This document shows, in pieces, positions 14,555 to 17,468 of a stretch of 17,468 nucleotides of DNA; position 1 is the first letter of the stretch; each line of letters begins with the position of its first letter. The translations under genes were made by a program, and so were the position numbers. The notes beneath the pieces are model-generated. The model made no database searches. It saw nothing but the letters and a program-made list of their open reading frames with translations, and had not been told where the DNA came from. The DNA is from an uncultured Rhodoplanes sp. (GTDB lineage: Bacteria > Pseudomonadota > Alphaproteobacteria > Rhizobiales > Xanthobacteraceae): assembly GCA_936924235.1 (NCBI GenBank), contig CAKZHN010000156.1, forward strand, positions 1-17,468, written 5' to 3'.

Positions 14555-15082
14555 ATGGGAACAAGGCGCAAGAACCAGTCGGGACGAGGAGGCGCCAGCC
14601 GGGATCCCGAGCTGTTGCGCCGCCTGCTGCGCGCCAAGGACCGGATGGATGCCGCGTCGCACGAAGAGTGGCCGGTCCGGCGGCTGGCCCGTGTGAGCGG
14701 CGTCTCAGAGGCGCACTTCGCGCGCTCGTTCAAGGAGGCCTACGGCGTTCCGCCGCACCGCTATCTCCTGACGCGGCGCATCGAGCGGGCCGCGGCGCTG
14801 CTCCGCGACACCGACTTGGCCGTCACCGAGATCGCGTTCCAGACCGGCTGGCAGAGCCTTGGAACCTTCGGGCGCACGTTCCGCGACATCACCGGCGAGA
14901 GCCCGGGCGAGCTGCGTGCCCGCGAGAAAGCGGCTGCGCACGAGCTCGATCGGGTGCCGGCCTGCTTCGTCAGCGCCGCGCACCGGCCCGACCTCAAAAT
15001 CGCAGTTTCGGAGAAGCGGCGGCAGGAGGCGGGCGCTATAGACGGGCCCGACGAAACCGAGCTCTCAACGGAGGTGCCATGA
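14555..15082 (+). CDS. AraC-family transcriptional regulator without sensor domain
   Basis: A DNA-binding protein of 175 residues. The double helix-turn-helix domain fills about residues 20-125: WPVRRLARVSGVSEAHFARSF is the first motif and VTEIAFQTGWQSLGTFGRTF the second, followed by the conserved FRDITGESPGELR. There is no N-terminal ligand-binding domain. After the domain comes a 45-residue tail with CFVSAAHRP, which could be a small sensing or dimer element; this is inference. ATG 14555 gives a basic N-terminus; ATG 14510 would add a low-complexity Ala stretch. The stop overlaps the VOC gene start in ATGA, so translation of both is coupled. It probably controls its own operon and perhaps the divergent membrane protein. 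Confidence 0.88.
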   Translation: MGTRRKNQSGRGGASRDPELLRRLLRAKDRMDAASHEEWPVRRLARVSGVSEAHFARSFKEAYGVPPHRYLLTRRIERAAALLRDTDLAVTEIAFQTGWQSLGTFGRTFRDITGESPGELRAREKAAAHELDRVPACFVSAAHRPDLKIAVSEKRRQEAGAIDGPDETELSTEVP

Positions 15083-15495
15083 GTCAAGGTGTCGAGGTGG
15101 CGGGTCTGTACGTTCGCGATCAGGACGAGGCTCTCAAGTTCTATGTCGAGAAGCTCGGCTTCCGTGTGCACACCGATGCGCGCAACGGCAACTACCGCTG
15201 GCTCACCGTGCAGCACCCCGAGCAGCCGTCGTTCCAGCTCGGGCTGTTTGCGCCACAGCCGCCGACCGTGGACGCCGCGACCGCGCAGACCTTGCGCGAG
15301 GTCTTGGCCAAGGGCGCGATGCCGCCGCTGGTGCTCATGGTTGACGACTGCCGTGCCGCCTACGACCGGATGCGCGCCCGCGGCGTGGAGTTCACGCAGG
15401 AGCCGACGGAACGCTACGGCTCGGTGGACGCGAGCTTCCGCGATCCGTCGGGCAACGGCTGGAAGATGATCGAGGCGCGGCGAGCGCCGCAATAG
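15079..15495 (+). CDS. VOC (glyoxalase/bleomycin-resistance/dioxygenase) superfamily protein
   Basis: A protein of 138 residues with the paired beta-alpha-beta-beta-beta layout. The first half reads VEVAGLYVRDQDEALKFYVEKLGFRV, followed by WLTVQHPEQPSFQLGLF. The second half has LVLMVDDCRAAYDRMRARGVEF, RYGSVDASFRDPSGNGWKMIE, the usual end of a VOC module with a Glu near the metal site. The first metal-ligand position that is often His is not one here, so metal binding and catalysis are unsure. Such proteins range from lyases to drug-binding or ring-cleaving proteins. It starts inside the AraC stop (ATGA at 15079-15082) with GGAGG at 15070-15074, and ends two bases before the DUF1801 gene: a compact three-gene operon. 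Confidence 0.88.
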   Translation: MSQGVEVAGLYVRDQDEALKFYVEKLGFRVHTDARNGNYRWLTVQHPEQPSFQLGLFAPQPPTVDAATAQTLREVLAKGAMPPLVLMVDDCRAAYDRMRARGVEFTQEPTERYGSVDASFRDPSGNGWKMIEARRAPQ

Positions 15496-15497
15496 CC

Positions 15498-15944
15498 ATG
15501 AAGAAAGCGACGACGACTGTGAAGAAGACAAAGAGCGACCCGGAAGGCGGAAAAGCAGATTCGCCCTCTCAACTGATCGACCGGAGAATCAAGGAGCTGG
15601 ACGATTGGCGCGGCGACACGCTTGCCCGTGTCCGGGCGATCATCAAGCAGGCCGATCCCGACGTGGTCGAGGAATGGAAGTGGCGCGGCGTGCCGGTGTG
15701 GGAGCATGCCGGCATCATCTGCACCGGCGAGACCTACAAGGCCGTCGTGAAGCTGACCTTCGCCAAGGGGGCCTCGCTGGATGATCCGTCAAGCCTGTTC
15801 AACTCCAGCCTTGAAGGCAACACCCGGCGCGCCATCGACATCCACGAGGGCGACAAGATCGACGACAAGGCATTGAAGGCGCTCATCCGCGCCGCCGTGG
15901 CGCTGAACACTTCGGGCGCGAAGCGGCCGAAGACGAAAGCCTAG
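15498..15944 (+). CDS. DUF1801-domain protein
   Basis: A protein of 148 residues. After a Lys-rich start (MKKATTTVKKTK) comes a domain typical of DUF1801/YdhG-like proteins: LDDWRGDTLARVRAIIKQADPDVVEEWKWRGVPVWEHAGIIC, then YKAVVKLTFAKGASLDDPSSLFN and RRAIDIHEGDKID, ending in a helix (ALKALIRAAVALN). The function of the family is not established; the fold is related to small iron/heme-type binding proteins in some annotations, which I cannot support from sequence. ATG 15498 follows the VOC stop by two bases, giving an operon with AraC and VOC genes. The C-terminus is again Lys/Pro-rich, so the domain sits between basic tails. Confidence 0.85.
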   Translation: MKKATTTVKKTKSDPEGGKADSPSQLIDRRIKELDDWRGDTLARVRAIIKQADPDVVEEWKWRGVPVWEHAGIICTGETYKAVVKLTFAKGASLDDPSSLFNSSLEGNTRRAIDIHEGDKIDDKALKALIRAAVALNTSGAKRPKTKA

Positions 15945-15952
15945 AGCGCGCT

Positions 15953-16027
15953 TCAAGCTGCGCGATCATTGACCCGCACCGCAGCGGCCATGAACAGGAA
16001 CGAGAGCGCCAGCGAGGTAAGAAGCAT
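15953..16027 (-). CDS. Candidate 24-residue single-helix membrane peptide
   Basis: A short open frame from ATG 16027. It encodes a peptide beginning MLLTSLALSFLFMAAAVRV: a hydrophobic helix of about 17 residues, then a short polar end with Asn, Asp and two Arg. GGAGG at 16032-16036 stands four bases before the ATG, the strongest ribosome site in this part of the window, and a good promoter lies directly upstream. It sits in the gap between the DUF1801 gene (+) and the tautomerase gene (-), where no other gene exists. It could be a small inner-membrane protein. The alternative is a chance frame within an untranslated tail of the tautomerase transcript, but the combination of signals makes that less likely. 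No family is recognised. Confidence 0.55.
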   Translation of the reverse strand: MLLTSLALSFLFMAAAVRVNDRAA

Positions 16028-16046
16028 GGAACCTCCAAGGCGATCG

Positions 16047-16075
16047 ATAAGAACAAAAGAAGAACAAAAAGTCAA
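16047..16075 (-). promoter_or_regulatory. Probable sigma70-type promoter of the 24-residue peptide gene
   Basis: On the - strand, TTGACT (16075-16070) and TCTTAT (16052-16047) are separated by exactly 17 bases, inside the most AT-rich stretch of the right part. The -35 matches the consensus in five of six positions and the -10 in four. Transcription would start near 16040, leaving a leader of only about a dozen bases that is nearly all ribosome site. It lies immediately after the tautomerase stop. Confidence 0.55.
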
Positions 16076-16076
16076 G

Positions 16077-16487
16077 TCACCGCTGTGCCGCCTCGGCCGA
16101 GATATGCGCCCGTTGCGCCAGGCCCTGGCCGAACGAGATGTTCTCGCCCGGCACCTCATAGAGCGTGATCATCAGGTCGTCGGGAGCGATTCCCGCGGCT
16201 TTGACCACATTTTCGTTGAATGCCTTCAGCAGCGCCGCGCGCTTTTCCTTGGGCCGCCCCGCGATGAACGTGACCTCGAGCAGGATCAGGTCGTCGGAAT
16301 ATTTCAGGCCCAGGAATGACGGCGTGTGGCGGAGCTGGCTCCTCGGCAGGACGTGGATGATCTGGAAGAAATCGTCCGGCGGCACGCCGAGCGCGCTCAT
16401 CAGCGCGTCCTGGACGGCCTTCGACACCTTGTCGAGGCGGGCTGCGTCGTAGCGTCCTTCGAGGACGTGGATCTTGGCGACGGGCAT
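16077..16487 (-). CDS. Tautomerase-superfamily protein (4-oxalocrotonate tautomerase/MIF-like fold)
   Basis: A protein of 136 residues beginning MPVAKIHVLEGRY. Removal of Met exposes Pro as residue 1, the catalytic base of the tautomerase superfamily. The length and the segments LDKVSKAVQDALMSALGVPPDDFFQIIHVLP and LLEVTFIAGRPKEKRAALLKAFNENVVKAAGIAPDDLMITLYEV show two fused beta-alpha-beta units, as in the longer tautomerase_2-type members. These isomerise or hydrate unsaturated keto-acids in breakdown of aromatic or halogenated compounds. ATG 16487 has TAAGGAGA upstream. It lies 45 bases downstream of the MFS gene on the same strand and is probably in one operon with it. The substrate is unknown. 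Confidence 0.87.
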   Translation of the reverse strand: MPVAKIHVLEGRYDAARLDKVSKAVQDALMSALGVPPDDFFQIIHVLPRSQLRHTPSFLGLKYSDDLILLEVTFIAGRPKEKRAALLKAFNENVVKAAGIAPDDLMITLYEVPGENISFGQGLAQRAHISAEAAQR

Positions 16488-16532
16488 CTTGCTCTCCTTA
16501 CAGGTTGATGACGCGATCCATGGGATTTCCGA

Positions 16533-17468
16533 TCACGCCCGGGCAGGGGCGGGTGGCGCTGTCACGGCTTCGTCGCCGCGGTCGCGCTGGCCGATGGTGA
16601 GAATGAGCGCCGCGGCGATCAGGCAGAGCGCGCCGGAGGTGAAGAACGCCGGCAGATAGCTCGACAGCATCGTGCGGGAGAGGCCCGCGCCGAATGCTGC
16701 GAACGCTGCGCCGAGCTGATGCCCGGCAAAGATCCAGCCGAACACCAGATTGGCGCGCTCGCGGCCGAACCGTCCGACCGTAAGCTTCACGGTCGGCGGC
16801 ACCGTCGCGATCCAGTCGAGGCCATAGAACATCGCGAACAGCGACAGGCCGTAGAATGTGAATCCCGTGAACGGCAGATAGAGCAGCGACAGTCCGCGCA
16901 GGCCGTAGTACCAGAACAGCAGCCAGCGATTGTCGTAGCGGTCCGACAGCCAGCCCGAGCCGATCGTGCCGGCGATGTCGAACAGCCCCATCGCGGCAAG
17001 AACGCCGGCGGCACCCACGGCCGGCAGGCCGAAATCGGCGCACAGCGGCACGAAGTGCGTCTGGATGAGTCCGTTGGTGCTCGCGCCGCAGATGAAGAAG
17101 GTGCCGAACAGCACCCAGAACACGCCAGTGCGGCTCGCGTCGCGGAGCGCGTACCATGCCGTCATCAGGCCCAGGCTTGGAGCCGGGCCGGGCGCAGCGA
17201 CCGGAGCTTCCGCCTCCTGGCCGAACGGGGCGAGGCCCACGTCGGATGGCCGGTCGCGCATTAGGGTCAGCATCGCGAGCGTGGCAAGCCCGAGCACGGC
17301 GCAGACCAGGACGAGCGCCATACGCCAGCCGAACTGCTCGGAAACGTGCGCCAGCAGCGGCAGGAACACGAGCTGGCCGGTCGCCGAGCTCGCGGTGAGA
17401 AGTCCGGTGACGAGGCCGCGCCGCGTCGCGAACCAGCGCGTCGCGACTGTGACGCCCAGCACCAGTGC
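16533..17468 (-). CDS. Major facilitator superfamily transporter, 5' end outside the window
   Basis: The frame is open to the window edge, and upstream residues (ALVLGVTVATRWF) continue the family pattern, so the start lies beyond base 17468; the GTG at 17462 is not taken as start. About 311 residues are present of the usual ~400-430. Visible are the helix pair around RRGLVTGLLTASSATGQLVFLPLL, the central loop (RDRPSDVGLAPFG, then an Ala/Pro-rich stretch), the second-half motif GSGWLSDRYDNRWLL (the loop-8/9 copy of the MFS GxxxDRxGRR signature) and five to six further helices. The closest look is to the oxalate/formate antiporter-like or monocarboxylate branch, which is inference. It ends 45 bases before the tautomerase gene, suggesting uptake of that enzyme's substrate or precursor. 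Confidence 0.88.
   Translation of the reverse strand, partial: ALVLGVTVATRWFATRRGLVTGLLTASSATGQLVFLPLLAHVSEQFGWRMALVLVCAVLGLATLAMLTLMRDRPSDVGLAPFGQEAEAPVAAPGPAPSLGLMTAWYALRDASRTGVFWVLFGTFFICGASTNGLIQTHFVPLCADFGLPAVGAAGVLAAMGLFDIAGTIGSGWLSDRYDNRWLLFWYYGLRGLSLLYLPFTGFTFYGLSLFAMFYGLDWIATVPPTVKLTVGRFGRERANLVFGWIFAGHQLGAAFAAFGAGLSRTMLSSYLPAFFTSGALCLIAAALILTIGQRDRGDEAVTAPPAPARA

Overview
The window is a gene-dense, GC-rich stretch of chromosome. It suits an alphaproteobacterium of the order Hyphomicrobiales, in the Bradyrhizobium/Rhodopseudomonas/Xanthobacteraceae neighbourhood. That placement is inferred from strong G/C preference at third codon positions, the pepA-holC pair, the ABC-F/ndk/terC neighbourhood, a SoxC-type sulfite dehydrogenase and several protein types common in that order. 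I see no tRNA, rRNA, CRISPR array, insertion sequence or phage gene. No gene-free stretch exceeds 300 bases; the longest is about 285 bases (5188-5472).

Left part (1-6996), mostly housekeeping. The 3' half of leucyl aminopeptidase pepA runs into holC (DNA polymerase III chi subunit), followed by a proline-rich lipoprotein, all on the + strand. An ABC-F ATPase of the YheS type lies on the - strand. It is divergent from a Tat-exported cyclase-family metal-dependent hydrolase. Then come a tiny exported His/Gly/Trp-rich protein (-), nucleoside diphosphate kinase ndk (+) with a visible sigma70-like promoter, and a TerC-family membrane protein (+) with a hairpin leader. A strong hairpin terminator closes this part.

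Middle part (7074-13463), redox and accessory. soxC (Mo sulfite/sulfane dehydrogenase subunit) and a one-haem, shortened SoxD-like cytochrome c overlap on the - strand. A c4-like dihaem cytochrome c is transcribed divergently from them. I infer that these three form a periplasmic sulfur-compound oxidation branch feeding electrons to the respiratory chain. Next come a C45-type autoproteolytic acyltransferase with clearly different codon use, likely acquired from elsewhere, and a large cytoplasmic molybdopterin/4Fe-4S oxidoreductase.

Right part (13471-17468). A seven-helix membrane protein of unknown function is divergent from a tightly coupled AraC - VOC - DUF1801 operon. A candidate 24-residue membrane peptide on the - strand has its own promoter and Shine-Dalgarno sequence. 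A tautomerase follows, and then an MFS transporter cut off by the window end. The last two look like one operon for uptake and turnover of an unknown organic acid or aromatic compound.

I did not find a convincing wholly new multi-gene system. The most rewarding items are the reduced SoxCD module with its divergent dihaem cytochrome, the 24-residue membrane peptide, the foreign-looking acyltransferase, and the 7-TM orphan with its regulatory gap.
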